64,000 nt of DNA. Origin: Cohnella candidum (lineage in GTDB: Bacteria; Bacillota; Bacilli; Paenibacillales; Paenibacillaceae). Below are positions 1 to 7,826 of the stretch, piece by piece; the first letter of the stretch is position 1; each line of letters starts with the position of its first letter. The notes below the pieces were generated by a model that did not search any database, had not been told where the DNA came from, and saw nothing but the letters and a program-made list of their open reading frames with translations. The stretch is from NCBI RefSeq assembly GCF_003713065.1, contig NZ_CP033433.1, positions 2,205,001-2,269,000 on the forward strand, given 5' to 3'. The position numbers and the translations under genes are program-made.

Positions 1-938
1 ATCAATCCCTGCCGCAAATAGGCCGCGTTATGCCACAGCTTCCGCTGGAGGTCCTCGCTGCTCTGTAGGATGTCCAGCGCCGCAATGCACGCGGCGACGA
101 TGGACGGAGGCAGCGCCGTGGAGAACAAGAACGGCCGGCTCCGCACTTTGAGCCAATCGATCAAATCTTTGCGCCCCGCCACGTAGCCTCCGACGACGCC
201 GATCGCTTTGGAAAGCGTACCGATCTGCAAATCCACCCGATCCGACAAGCCGAAATGCTTCACCGTCCCCGCTCCGCGGCCCAGCACGCCGGAACCGTGC
301 GCGTCATCCACGTACGTGATCAGGTCGTATCGCTCCGCGATCTCCACGATGTCCGGCAGCTTAGCTATATCGCCGTCCATCGAGAAGACGCCGTCCGTGA
401 TCACCATCAGCTTCCCATACGCCCCGGAATTCCGGGCTTCTTGGGCTTTCCGCTCCAGGTCCTCCATGTCGGAGTGCCGGAAACGGATGATTTTCGCACG
501 GGACAACCGGCACCCGTCGATGATCGACGCATGATTCAGTTCGTCCGACAGGATCGCATCGCCGTCATCCATGATCGCCGAAATGGCCGCCATGTTGCAG
601 TTGAATCCGGACTGATACGAGATCGCCGCTTCCGTACCTTTGAAGGCGGCCAATTTCTCCTCGAGCTCCGCGTGGATGTCCATCGTGCCGTTGATCGTAC
701 GAACCGCGCCCGCGCCGACTCCGTATCGCTCCAGGGCTTCGGCTGCCGCCCGGACGAGCCTGGGATCTCCCGCGAGCCCCAGGTAATTGTTCGAAGACAT
801 GTTGACCAGTTCCCGCCCGCGGATGCGGATCGTCGGCCCGTTTGCCCCTTCCAGTACGTCGATTTCATTGTATAACCCGTTCTGCTTGAGCTCCGCCAAA
901 TTGCGCGACAAAAACGCCGCTAACGCAGTGCTCGACAT
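1..938 (-). CDS. kbl: Glycine C-acetyltransferase (2-amino-3-ketobutyrate CoA ligase), C-terminus off the window
   Basis: PLP enzyme of the alpha-oxoamine synthase family, which joins glycine and acetyl-CoA or, with threonine dehydrogenase, degrades threonine. About 312 residues are visible out of a usual ~395, so roughly the last 80 lie beyond base 1. Seen: the N-terminal block around [10 protein letters not shown], the substrate/PLP region [12 protein letters not shown], the DDAHGSG motif and the PLP-lysine segment [15 protein letters not shown] at 938 ([10 protein letters not shown]) fits the family N-terminus with GGGGTGG just upstream; an in-frame GTG at 947 with TGAGGGA is an alternative. 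No tdh is seen beside it, so the glycine C-acetyltransferase name rests on similarity and BioF-type activity is the main alternative. Confidence 0.9.
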   Translation of the reverse strand, partial: MSSTALAAFLSRNLAELKQNGLYNEIDVLEGANGPTIRIRGRELVNMSSNNYLGLAGDPRLVRAAAEALERYGVGAGAVRTINGTMDIHAELEEKLAAFKGTEAAISYQSGFNCNMAAISAIMDDGDAILSDELNHASIIDGCRLSRAKIIRFRHSDMEDLERKAQEARNSGAYGKLMVITDGVFSMDGDIAKLPDIVEIAERYDLITYVDDAHGSGVLGRGAGTVKHFGLSDRVDLQIGTLSKAIGVVGGYVAGRKDLIDWLKVRSRPFLFSTALPPSIVAACIAALDILQSSEDLQRKLWHNAAYLRQGL

Positions 939-1048
939 TTCGGCCACCCCATTCCCTCACGTGATCAAGACGCGGTTTACGATGGTGATGCCCTGACGTT
1001 CTATATTCACGTTCGCCTATGCATATGCGGGCTTGAGGGCTTTCTTCC

Positions 1049-2281
1049 TTAGAAGGCCCAGTTTCCTTTGCGGAATACGGGCTCTAGCCGTCCGTCCGCC
1101 GTTTCCCCGTCGATGTCCATGTCGGCCGTACCGATCATGAAATCCACGTGGGTGTTGCTGTCGTTCAGCCCCGCCTTCAGCCGCTCTTCCGGGCTCAAAT
1201 TCTTCCCGTTCTCCAGGCAGAATGCGAACGACTGCCCAATGGCCAAATGGCTGGAAGCATTCTCGTCGTATAAGGTCTGGTAAAAAATGAGGTTGGAATT
1301 CGAGATAGGAGAATCATGCGGTACGAGAGCCACTTCGCCCAAATAACGGGCGCCCTCGTCCAGGTCGAGCAACCCTTTGAGCGCCTCATAGCCTTGCTCC
1401 GCCTGGAAGTCCACGACCTTGCCGTTCTCGAATTTCATCGCGAAATTCTCGATGATGTTGCCCTGGTAACTAAGCGGCTTCGAGCTGCGCACGTAACCGT
1501 TCGTTCCCTCGCGGCTCGGGGACGTGAACACTTCTTCCGTCGGAATATTTGGGCTGAAAGAAGCCCCTTTCTCATTCATGGCCGAAGCTCCGGCCCAAAT
1601 ATGGCCTTTCGGCAGCTCTACGGTCAATTCGGTGCCGTCAGCGCGGTAATGCAGCTTGCGGTACTGTTTTTGGGTCAAATACTCCCGCTTCGATTGCAGG
1701 GACGCGGAGTGCTGCTCCCAATTTCCGACCGGGTTGTCGCCCGTCACTCTTGAAGCTTGGAAGATCGCTTCCCACAAGGCTTGAACGGCTTCGTCCCCGT
1801 CAAGATCGGGAAAGACCATCTTGGCCCAAGCCCGGGAGGCGGCGCCGATGATCGTCCAGGAGAACTTGTCGGAGGTCATATGCTGCCTCCATTTGGACAG
1901 CGCTTTGCCCGCCGCTTTGGAGTATGCCGCGATACGGTCAGGCGCCGCGTCTTTCAGCAGTTCCGGGTCTCTAGAATCGATCAGGAGATAAGCGCCGACG
2001 TTTTCGGCAATCTCCTCGACGGCTTGGACACGCCAGGCCGGATATTGCTCGAATGCCTCATCGGGGGCCATTTTATATTTCAACTGCGTGATCGTATCGT
2101 CGTACCATTCTACATAAACGTCCTTGGCGCCGGCTTCATAAGCCTTGGCGGTAATGAATCGAACAAGTTCCGGCGCAAGGATCGGCGCGTTAATCCAGAG
2201 TGCCTGGCCCGGCTGAATGTTCAAACCCACCTTCACGGTGATTTCGGCGTATTGCTCCAGCTTTTTCAAAAAGTTCGTCAC
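1049..2281 (-). CDS. Aminopeptidase, peptidase family M29
   Basis: Cytosolic metallo-aminopeptidase of the AmpS/PepS (M29) family, about 410 residues, full family length. Likely metal ligands are visible: the Glu-rich NIPTEEVFTSP segment, Glu in LGEVALVPHDSPI followed by its His, and the His and Asp of NTHVDFMIGT. The frame is open to ATG at 2287 and beyond, but GGAGG abuts that ATG; the GTG at 2281 (MTNFLKKLEQYAE) has it 7 bp away, so I choose the GTG. It lies 55 bp after two peptide-type permease genes on the same strand, which suggests hydrolysis of imported peptides (inference). Confidence 0.9.
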   Translation of the reverse strand: MTNFLKKLEQYAEITVKVGLNIQPGQALWINAPILAPELVRFITAKAYEAGAKDVYVEWYDDTITQLKYKMAPDEAFEQYPAWRVQAVEEIAENVGAYLLIDSRDPELLKDAAPDRIAAYSKAAGKALSKWRQHMTSDKFSWTIIGAASRAWAKMVFPDLDGDEAVQALWEAIFQASRVTGDNPVGNWEQHSASLQSKREYLTQKQYRKLHYRADGTELTVELPKGHIWAGASAMNEKGASFSPNIPTEEVFTSPSREGTNGYVRSSKPLSYQGNIIENFAMKFENGKVVDFQAEQGYEALKGLLDLDEGARYLGEVALVPHDSPISNSNLIFYQTLYDENASSHLAIGQSFAFCLENGKNLSPEERLKAGLNDSNTHVDFMIGTADMDIDGETADGRLEPVFRKGNWAF

Positions 2282-2336
2282 GGTCATTCCTCCACTATTG
2301 GGATGATATGGACCCATCCGGCGAGTCACCTACATC

Positions 2337-3284
2337 TTACACGCCGCCGAAGCGCCTTTTCAACTGAGCCAGGAAAAACTGGACCGACAGGATCAGCAGG
2401 AACAAAGACGTGCTCGCGCTAAGGATGATCCAAGGATATTGGCGGATGTATTCGATTCCGTAAGCCAGCAGGGAGTTCCACTCCCCGGTCGCCGTAATTT
2501 CCATGTATTCGCCGAGATCCACTTCCAGCGTCTCCGCGCCGCCGATCATGATTTTGAACACGGCCAGCTGTCCCATCAGAAACAGTACCTGTACGAACTC
2601 GCTCAAGAACAGGAACAATAGCTCAAGCCGCATATTCGGCAGCACATGGCGTACGATCCGATGGCGGAGCGAACCGCCCATCAGGCGCGAAACGTCCACG
2701 TACAGCTTGTCGTGGTAGAAACGGGCCCTTTCTCTCAGTTGATAGGCCAGCGGGAATACCCCGACAAACGTAACCATGACGTAAAACGTGACGGTAAACA
2801 GCATTTTGTAGGAGGGGTCGGCTTTCGCCGCGGCGTCTAACCCGAGCCCGTAATACATTCCCGCCAAAGGAGGGTACAGGAACAAAAAAGCGGGCACGGC
2901 CGAAATGACCCACTGCATGTAGCGCAGCAGCCCCCCGCCTTTGCCGGTCGTGCCGGTCCATACACCCCAAGGCAGCGCGATCAGGAAACGGAACAGCGTA
3001 AGCAGCAAAGCGTAGCCGAGCGTGTACTTCATTCCGTTAAGCAGCAGGCTGAAGACGTCGTAGCCCCGATGGTCCGTTCCGAGCATGAAGTCGGCATTCG
3101 GCTCGAACGGCGGCGATTTGTACTTCATCTTCCCGTCGACCATTTCCTGATGGAGATGGATCTTGTCGGGGTCCGAAAGGCCGTGGGGCTTGATCCAGCT
3201 CCCGAGGAGAGCCGTCAGGACGACCAAGACGATCAGCACCCAGGAGAGATAGTATAAAATCGTGCCTCGGTTTCGTTGCCTCAT
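2337..3284 (-). CDS. ABC transporter permease, DppC/OppC-like
   Basis: Inner-membrane permease of the oligopeptide (BPD type 1) family, 315 residues with about six hydrophobic segments. The loop FMLGTDHRGYDVFS is the DppC/OppC signature, and the later VSRLMGGSLRHRIVRHVLPN is a divergent EAA loop that would contact the ATPase. The start ATG overlaps the stop of the preceding permease gene in an ATGA, and AGAGGT lies 6-7 bp upstream. A longer open frame exists but runs through the upstream gene. No ATPase or binding-protein gene lies nearby, so it must borrow these from elsewhere. Confidence 0.85.
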   Translation of the reverse strand: MRQRNRGTILYYLSWVLIVLVVLTALLGSWIKPHGLSDPDKIHLHQEMVDGKMKYKSPPFEPNADFMLGTDHRGYDVFSLLLNGMKYTLGYALLLTLFRFLIALPWGVWTGTTGKGGGLLRYMQWVISAVPAFLFLYPPLAGMYYGLGLDAAAKADPSYKMLFTVTFYVMVTFVGVFPLAYQLRERARFYHDKLYVDVSRLMGGSLRHRIVRHVLPNMRLELLFLFLSEFVQVLFLMGQLAVFKIMIGGAETLEVDLGEYMEITATGEWNSLLAYGIEYIRQYPWIILSASTSLFLLILSVQFFLAQLKRRFGGV

Positions 3285-4357
3285 GCGGATACCTCTTTCG
3301 TGCTGACGACGTAACGCTTGCGAAGCAGGGCGTACAGCCCGTGGAACAACATGGACACGACGGCAAGCGCAAGGCAAGTCAGGGGAAGCATGCTTACTCC
3401 CTGCATTCTCGGACTGACGATGAATCCGCCAAGACCGAGAATGTCGCAGGCCGCCTCGGCAACAGCCATGCTGGCGAGCGCGGCCGTGGTCGCTTTCGGC
3501 AGCACGGCCAGCAGATCCTCCATAACGTTGCGGAGCACGTGCTTCCACAGCACTTCCGCTTGCGACAGCCCTTTGGCCCTCGCGGTTACGACATAGTTTT
3601 GCGACAGTTCCCGCTGGAACGCCAGCCGAAGCGTGCCGTAAATCATGACGCCGGGAATGAGAGCGGTCGTGAGGAATGGGATCAGAAACGGCACCTGATC
3701 TCCGAATTGAACGACCAGTGCAAGGCGAATGTGCAAATTTTTATAGACGATGATGGCCAAGAACGTGATCAACGTGACGAGGAAAAAGTCCGGGACCGAG
3801 ACCAGCAGTGCGTGTATGCCGTCCAGCACTTTGCCCGACCTCCGATTTTGCGATGCGAGAAGGGAGAACAACATGGACAGGACCAGTGCAGTCACCAAAG
3901 AAGGAATGAAGTAGCGGAACGTCCTCGGGATCATTTCCTTGATCGCTTCCGTTGCCGGAATTTTGGCCTTTCCCGTGCCCGTGACGACGACTCCGAGATC
4001 GCCTCGCAGATAGTTGACCATTTGTTTCCCTAACGTATAAAAATAGAACCTGGGCGAAATTTGCGGATGTTCGAGAGGGACACTCATGGCCTGGTAGACG
4101 CCGGATACCTTCGTTGCCTTCGCGATATACTCCTGTGCGCTTCCGTAAGGAATCGACAAGATCCCGTGGTCTTCGTCAGCGACCGTGGTATGCGGAATTT
4201 TGGAAGAAACCGTTTGCAGCTTTTCGCTCATCGAAATCTTTAAGGCAATGCGATCCGGAGATTCGTTGATGAACAAATTACTGACATTGCCCAGCAGAAA
4301 GATACCGAACACGGTAAGTAGACCGATGGCGACCCATTTAAGCATCGACTTGTACAC
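3281..4357 (-). CDS. ABC transporter permease, DppB/OppB-like
   Basis: Partner permease of about 358 residues. An N-terminal membrane helix (SMLKWVAIGLLTVFG) is followed by an unusually long ~100-residue external segment, then the BPD core with the EAA loop ARAKGLSQAEVLWKHVLRN and GLGGFIVSPR. The upstream ATG at 4411 has no convincing ribosome site; GTG at 4357 has GGGAG 7 bp ahead, so I use it. It is translationally coupled to the DppC-like gene by a 4-bp overlap. The substrate cannot be read from sequence; peptide or nickel are family options. Confidence 0.85.
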   Translation of the reverse strand: MYKSMLKWVAIGLLTVFGIFLLGNVSNLFINESPDRIALKISMSEKLQTVSSKIPHTTVADEDHGILSIPYGSAQEYIAKATKVSGVYQAMSVPLEHPQISPRFYFYTLGKQMVNYLRGDLGVVVTGTGKAKIPATEAIKEMIPRTFRYFIPSLVTALVLSMLFSLLASQNRRSGKVLDGIHALLVSVPDFFLVTLITFLAIIVYKNLHIRLALVVQFGDQVPFLIPFLTTALIPGVMIYGTLRLAFQRELSQNYVVTARAKGLSQAEVLWKHVLRNVMEDLLAVLPKATTAALASMAVAEAACDILGLGGFIVSPRMQGVSMLPLTCLALAVVSMLFHGLYALLRKRYVVSTKEVSA

Positions 4358-4496
4358 ATTATCGCTCCCGTTCCGACTTCGATTGAAACTTACCTTCTCA
4401 TAGTTTAGCATTCGCCTAAAAGAGGTTCATAGGATTTAGATGTACATATATCCATTAAATGTAAACCATTTCCCTAAGATTACCTAAGGATTTCCA

Positions 4497-4530
4497 TAAA
4501 AAAAGGAGAGCCGTTCGGCTCTCCTTTTTG
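4497..4530 (-). terminator. Intrinsic terminator of the GGDEF/HD-GYP gene
   Basis: On the minus strand a 9-bp GGAGAGCCG/CGGCTCTCC stem with a 3-nt loop is followed by seven T. It lies directly after the stop codon at 4533. Confidence 0.85.
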
Positions 4531-4532
4531 TT

Positions 4533-6398
4533 CTAACTATCCTGTTCGTATGGCTCTTGAGCAGCCGCGGCTTCCGTAAAATCGATCGCCACTTTCCCTT
4601 CCATGCACCGAATGAAGAGCTCGGCCAATTCCGGATCGAACTGCGAGCCGGCGCACCGGCGGATTTCTTGCAGGGCGTCCGCGAACGATCTCGTTTCCTG
4701 ATATGGCCTTTCCGTCGTCATCGCATCGAACGAATCGATGATGCAGAGCATGCGGGCGAGCCTTGGGATTTCCTCGCCCTTGTAGCCGTGCGGATAACCT
4801 TTGCCGTCATAACGTTCATGGTGCAACTCCACCAGCGGAACGAGATCCTTGAACTTGTCGGACACGGATACGATCTCTTTGCCCCACAACACGTGCTTCT
4901 TGACGATCTCCCATTCCTCATGGGTCAATTTGCTCTTCTTGTTCAAAATGTCCCTTGGAATCTCCAGCTTGCCGATATCGTGGATGAGCGCTCCCAATAC
5001 GAGAAGACGGCGATCCTCCTCATTCAGGTTCAGCACCTCCGCCATGTCGACGGCATAAGAGAATACCCGCTTGGAGTGCTTAAACGTGTAGACGTCTTTG
5101 GAAAGGAAAATCTTGATTTGCTGCTCCAGCTCATTGATGTCGTTCGCGAGGCTTTGCGGCAGCCGACTCTCTTCCCCGTAAATGAACACGGTGTTTTTGC
5201 CCTTGGACTTCGCCGCGTACAACGCCCGATCCGCCCAGTCAATCAGCTGCGACTTGTCGTACGTTTCTTTGTTCACTTCCAAAATGCCTGCCGAGAAAGA
5301 AACGCAGCCGTGAGGGAAAACCTCAACCCCTTCGAAAGGCGTATTGTTGACTTTTTTGCGGAACGTGTCTACGAAAGTTTTCGCTTGCGCTTTGGTGAAT
5401 CCCGGCATGATGATCGAAAACTCTTCGCCGCCGTAACGCGCGGCGAACAAATCCTTCGGCTGGCATTCCGTTTTGACGAGATTACCGAAAAAACCGAGCA
5501 GCCGGTCCCCTTGAGGATGGCCGAATGCATCGTTGTATTTCTTGAAATCGTCGAGGTCAATCATGACCAAACTGAGCGGAACGTTCTGCTCCCTGGCCTG
5601 CTTCATGTATTCGTCGAGCTTTTCCTCGAAGTAGCTGTGGCTGTACAACCCGGTGCGTTGATCGGTATTCGCTTTCTCGCTTACGGCATTATACATCAAG
5701 AAAAGCTGTCGGAATCCATGAGACAATAGCATGGCGATCGCGAGTAGTAAGAATAGGCCGAACGACTTGCTTTCCACCAGGAGAATTACCAGTACGATGG
5801 ACAGCAATAACGTGCTCAAGTAAGCGAATAGCGTATCTTTTAATATGTTTTTGATAAATTCGTATAAAGTGCCTTTATAGAGAAGATAGTAATAGTAGCC
5901 GACAAAAAGAACGTTCACGATGAAATATACCGCCAAAGAAACCAGATAAGCAAATGCACGATCTAATTGAAACGCTCCTGTAATGCCGCCGAACATGTGG
6001 TAAAAGACATTCGCTCCAACAATCATAAACGCGTAGATCGAAAAATTAAGAAGATGTTTCCACCAAGCCACTTTACGTTTGGACAAAGCGATGATAACTG
6101 AACTGATCATCAAAACGAACAAGGAAAAACTTACTCCATATACAAATATCGCAGCCAAAAAGACGGAAGAGTCCATTGACTGCCTGTTACCCTCCGGAGG
6201 AAGCTGAAACATGAAATAATCCAAGATGATGACTGCGGCGCCCATGGCATAGATCATCACCCAATCGGACATTGTGTAAGAGAAGAAAGATCCGTTAATG
6301 GTCAACAAAAATAAGCTTACGCCTGCAAGGCAAACCAAGAAAGCATAGGTGTGCCCGGGTTGACGCAGTTGTGTATAGAGTTTGCGAGCGACACCCAT
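4533..6398 (-). CDS. Membrane-bound GGDEF diguanylate cyclase with C-terminal HD-GYP phosphodiesterase domain
   Basis: About 621 residues. The first ~235 hold roughly eight hydrophobic helices resembling an integral sensor region with no recognised named domain. A GGDEF domain follows with an intact active-site loop RYGGEEFS (about residue 322) and no RxxD inhibitory site at the usual place. A full HD-GYP domain comes next, with HDIGK (about 472), HHERYDGKGYP (about 524) and the IDSFDAMT block. The protein could both make and degrade c-di-GMP. The open frame extends to ATG 6470, but a perfect 13-bp hairpin fills that stretch and no ribosome site precedes it, so ATG 6398 (MGVARKLYTQL) is preferred. 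Upstream lie two tandem small peptides and DUF5317. Confidence 0.88.
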   Translation of the reverse strand: MGVARKLYTQLRQPGHTYAFLVCLAGVSLFLLTINGSFFSYTMSDWVMIYAMGAAVIILDYFMFQLPPEGNRQSMDSSVFLAAIFVYGVSFSLFVLMISSVIIALSKRKVAWWKHLLNFSIYAFMIVGANVFYHMFGGITGAFQLDRAFAYLVSLAVYFIVNVLFVGYYYYLLYKGTLYEFIKNILKDTLFAYLSTLLLSIVLVILLVESKSFGLFLLLAIAMLLSHGFRQLFLMYNAVSEKANTDQRTGLYSHSYFEEKLDEYMKQAREQNVPLSLVMIDLDDFKKYNDAFGHPQGDRLLGFFGNLVKTECQPKDLFAARYGGEEFSIIMPGFTKAQAKTFVDTFRKKVNNTPFEGVEVFPHGCVSFSAGILEVNKETYDKSQLIDWADRALYAAKSKGKNTVFIYGEESRLPQSLANDINELEQQIKIFLSKDVYTFKHSKRVFSYAVDMAEVLNLNEEDRRLLVLGALIHDIGKLEIPRDILNKKSKLTHEEWEIVKKHVLWGKEIVSVSDKFKDLVPLVELHHERYDGKGYPHGYKGEEIPRLARMLCIIDSFDAMTTERPYQETRSFADALQEIRRCAGSQFDPELAELFIRCMEGKVAIDFTEAAAAQEPYEQDS

Positions 6399-6437
6399 TT
6401 CCGTTTCCGACCTTTCATTCTCTATTGAAAATAAGAT

Positions 6438-6466
6438 AAGGGAAACAGGAGTTTCCTGTTTCCCTT
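6438..6466 (-). terminator. Hairpin after the tandem peptide genes (terminator or attenuator)
   Basis: A perfect 13-bp stem AAGGGAAACAGGA/TCCTGTTTCCCTT with a 3-nt loop is followed by ATCTTATTTTC on the minus strand. It separates the peptide genes from the GGDEF gene. The weak T-tract suggests partial readthrough, so it may set the ratio of peptide to enzyme transcript. Confidence 0.6.
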
Positions 6467-6482
6467 TCATATTAACTCATTC

Positions 6483-6584
6483 TTAGTTAATTTTGTATCC
6501 CGATGTGAGTGCGATAATTACGGAAGCGACGATAGCGGCGTTGATCAGAATGCGGGTAATTTTGATTCCTTCGAGTTTTTTCAT
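6483..6584 (-). CDS. 33-residue membrane peptide, copy 2 of a tandem pair
   Basis: Short gene starting MKKLEGIKITRIL and ending SVIIALTSGYKIN, then TAA. A basic N-terminus, one hydrophobic segment of about 17 residues and a four-residue YKIN tail suggest a single-pass membrane peptide or pheromone precursor. GGAGG lies 10 bp before the ATG. It differs from its upstream neighbour at two residues only (LINAA against LFNAV), while many third codon positions differ, so the protein is under selection. It sits between DUF5317 and a membrane GGDEF/HD-GYP gene. No family recognised; function unknown. Confidence 0.75.
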   Translation of the reverse strand: MKKLEGIKITRILINAAIVASVIIALTSGYKIN

Positions 6585-6600
6585 ATGTATTATGCCTCCA

Positions 6601-6702
6601 TTAATTGATTTTATATCCGGATGTAAGAGCGATGATAACCGAAGCAACGATAACGGCATTGAACAGAATGCGGGTGATTTTGATTCCTTCGAGTTTTTTC
6701 AT
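6601..6702 (-). CDS. 33-residue membrane peptide, copy 1 of a tandem pair
   Basis: First of two near-identical peptide genes, start MKKLEGIKITRIL, end IALTSGYKIN. GAGGAG lies about 10 bp upstream of the ATG. It begins 34 bp after the DUF5317 gene on the same strand and so is probably in its transcript. Differences from copy 2 are mostly synonymous, typical of a genuine coding duplication. Hydrophobicity suggests membrane insertion with the Lys-rich end in the cytoplasm. Possible roles, all inference: subunit or regulator of the adjacent membrane proteins, signalling peptide precursor, or small toxin-like peptide. Confidence 0.75.
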   Translation of the reverse strand: MKKLEGIKITRILFNAVIVASVIIALTSGYKIN

Positions 6703-6736
6703 AAATATTAATCTCCTCTCGGATAATGTTTTTATA

Positions 6737-7318
6737 TTATTTTGTCTCAACAAAGGAAGTTCTCTGTTTGTGTCCTACCATTACATGCTGCAGATAGATG
6801 AAGATGCCGAAGTTCATAATTACGTCACCGATACTAATGACTTGATCCCTGGGATATGGAGTGGTGATCGGAATGATATCCCCAAGAAAAGGAAGTATCG
6901 TGTTATTCGTTAATGCAACGTGCTTAGAAACAATATCTCCGCTTTTGAGCATTTCCACGTAAACCGGATCCAGCACCGATGCAGCCTCTACCGATACCGG
7001 CATCTTGCCCCCATTCACTAGCATCACGATAAAGTTCAAGGCAACGCCTGCGAAAATCCACCAGAAGCCTTTTTCCTTCCGATTAATCGCGAGGACATAC
7101 AAGCCTGCTACATAGACCGCCATGAACAGGTAACCGTTGTATTGCTCGATGAAGGAGAACTTTCCAGCCAGGAAATACAGGATGAACTGGATTGCCAGCA
7201 AGATCGGGAAAATCAATCCGCCTTTGATCCGGATCTGGGAGAGCGCCGCGAGTCCATTGCGCCAACCGGCGCGGATGAATCCGACGATCAACCCGATTAC
7301 GATACCGTCATAAACCAT
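6737..7318 (-). CDS. DUF5317 family membrane protein
   Basis: 193 residues with about five hydrophobic helices and an extracytoplasmic-looking segment around GGKMPVSVEAASVLDP. The family has no assigned function that I can vouch for. Seen: the GGKMPV block and PFLGDIIPI followed by ISIGDVIMNFGIFIYLQ, which match my recollection of DUF5317. AAGGGA lies about 9 bp before the ATG. It follows the HTH gene by 31 bp and precedes the peptide genes by 34 bp, so the four form one transcription unit. It may process, export or sense the peptides (inference). Confidence 0.75.
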   Translation of the reverse strand: MVYDGIVIGLIVGFIRAGWRNGLAALSQIRIKGGLIFPILLAIQFILYFLAGKFSFIEQYNGYLFMAVYVAGLYVLAINRKEKGFWWIFAGVALNFIVMLVNGGKMPVSVEAASVLDPVYVEMLKSGDIVSKHVALTNNTILPFLGDIIPITTPYPRDQVISIGDVIMNFGIFIYLQHVMVGHKQRTSFVETK

Positions 7319-7349
7319 CTAAGCAGTTCCCTTCGCCAAACGGAATGAT

Positions 7350-7523
7350 TTAAATCGCCCTTTTAGCGCCGGGCTTCGGTTGGTTCTTTTCGAGAATGTA
7401 AGTTTTGCCGAATTTCCGGCAGACGACCTTACCCTCGCGACACAACCGTTTGACATGGTCTTGGTGGACTCCCCACATTCTGGATGCTTCTTCTGTCGAC
7501 ATGATCTCGTTGAGCGGGTTCAA
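7350..7523 (-). CDS. Small helix-turn-helix DNA-binding protein (excisionase/MerR-like fold)
   Basis: 57 residues. STEEASRMWGVHQDHVKRLC followed by REGKVVCRKFGKTYIL is a single winged-helix domain of the type seen in excisionase-like helix-turn-helix proteins, with a basic tail QPKPGAKRAI. The start is TTG at 7523, with GGAGGAG five bp ahead; the frame upstream lacks another good start. It is the first gene of the DUF5317-peptide unit and lies behind a near-consensus promoter with an internal palindrome, so autoregulation is plausible. Confidence 0.7.
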   Translation of the reverse strand: MNPLNEIMSTEEASRMWGVHQDHVKRLCREGKVVCRKFGKTYILEKNQPKPGAKRAI

Positions 7524-7584
7524 AATGTCTCCTCCTTCTACAGAAGCAAGGTGGAATTTCGGAAGTTTCACCATCTTCTACTTT

Positions 7585-7598
7585 TGTAAACGTTTGCT
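7585..7598 (-). promoter_or_regulatory. Candidate catabolite-responsive (cre) element
   Basis: TGTAAACGTTTGCT matches the cre consensus TGNAANCGNTNNCA except at the last base. It sits just downstream of the -10 of the HTH-DUF5317-peptide promoter, a roadblock position for CcpA. No direct evidence of CcpA binding. Confidence 0.4.
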
Positions 7599-7608
7599 GT
7601 CTGACTTG

Positions 7609-7637
7609 ATTATAGATTGTCCGACATCGGACGTCAA
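7609..7637 (-). promoter_or_regulatory. Strong sigma-A promoter with palindromic operator in the spacer
   Basis: Minus strand TTGACG, 17-bp spacer, TATAAT. The -35/spacer region holds the perfect palindrome GTCCGAtgTCGGAC, and a second half copy TGTCCGATG lies about 40 bp further upstream (7681-7689). Expected to transcribe the HTH gene, DUF5317 and the two peptides. The palindrome is a likely repressor site, possibly for the HTH protein itself. Confidence 0.65.
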
Positions 7638-7789
7638 TCTTTTTTTTCGCATTTTTTTCCAAAGATTTAAATACCCTTCATCGGACATTTACCCAACCTT
7701 TTCAATTCCGCACAATGTCGCAATATCCTGCTGGCCGAAAACGGCAAATTTCCGAATTCAAGCAAAAATAACAACCCTTGCTCAAACAA

Positions 7790-7826
7790 ATAAAAACCGC
7801 CAGGGAATCTTCATTCCCTCGCGGTT
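7790..7826 (-). terminator. Terminator overlapping the stop codon of the proline iminopeptidase gene
   Basis: A 14-position stem with one mismatch (AACCGC-G-AGGGAAT against ATTCCCT-G-GCGGTT) and then TTTTTATTTG on the minus strand. The TGA stop at 7811 lies at the loop edge, so the last codons form the 5' arm. Confidence 0.8.

Larger units (their letters stand above)
6483..6718 (-). repeat. Tandem 118-bp direct repeat containing the two peptide genes
   Basis: Two units, 6483-6600 and 6601-6718, each carry a ribosome site and a 102-bp gene. The unit length is exactly the distance between the two start codons (6702 minus 6584). Divergence is concentrated at third codon positions and in the spacer. 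Confidence 0.8.

Noticed and set aside
945..965. Fnr-like box near TCACGTGATC upstream of kbl
   Set aside because: Half-sites are not separated by six bases; it is a short palindrome only.
6399..6470. N-terminal 24 codons of the GGDEF protein from ATG 6470
   Set aside because: The segment is a perfect hairpin and ATG 6470 has no ribosome site.
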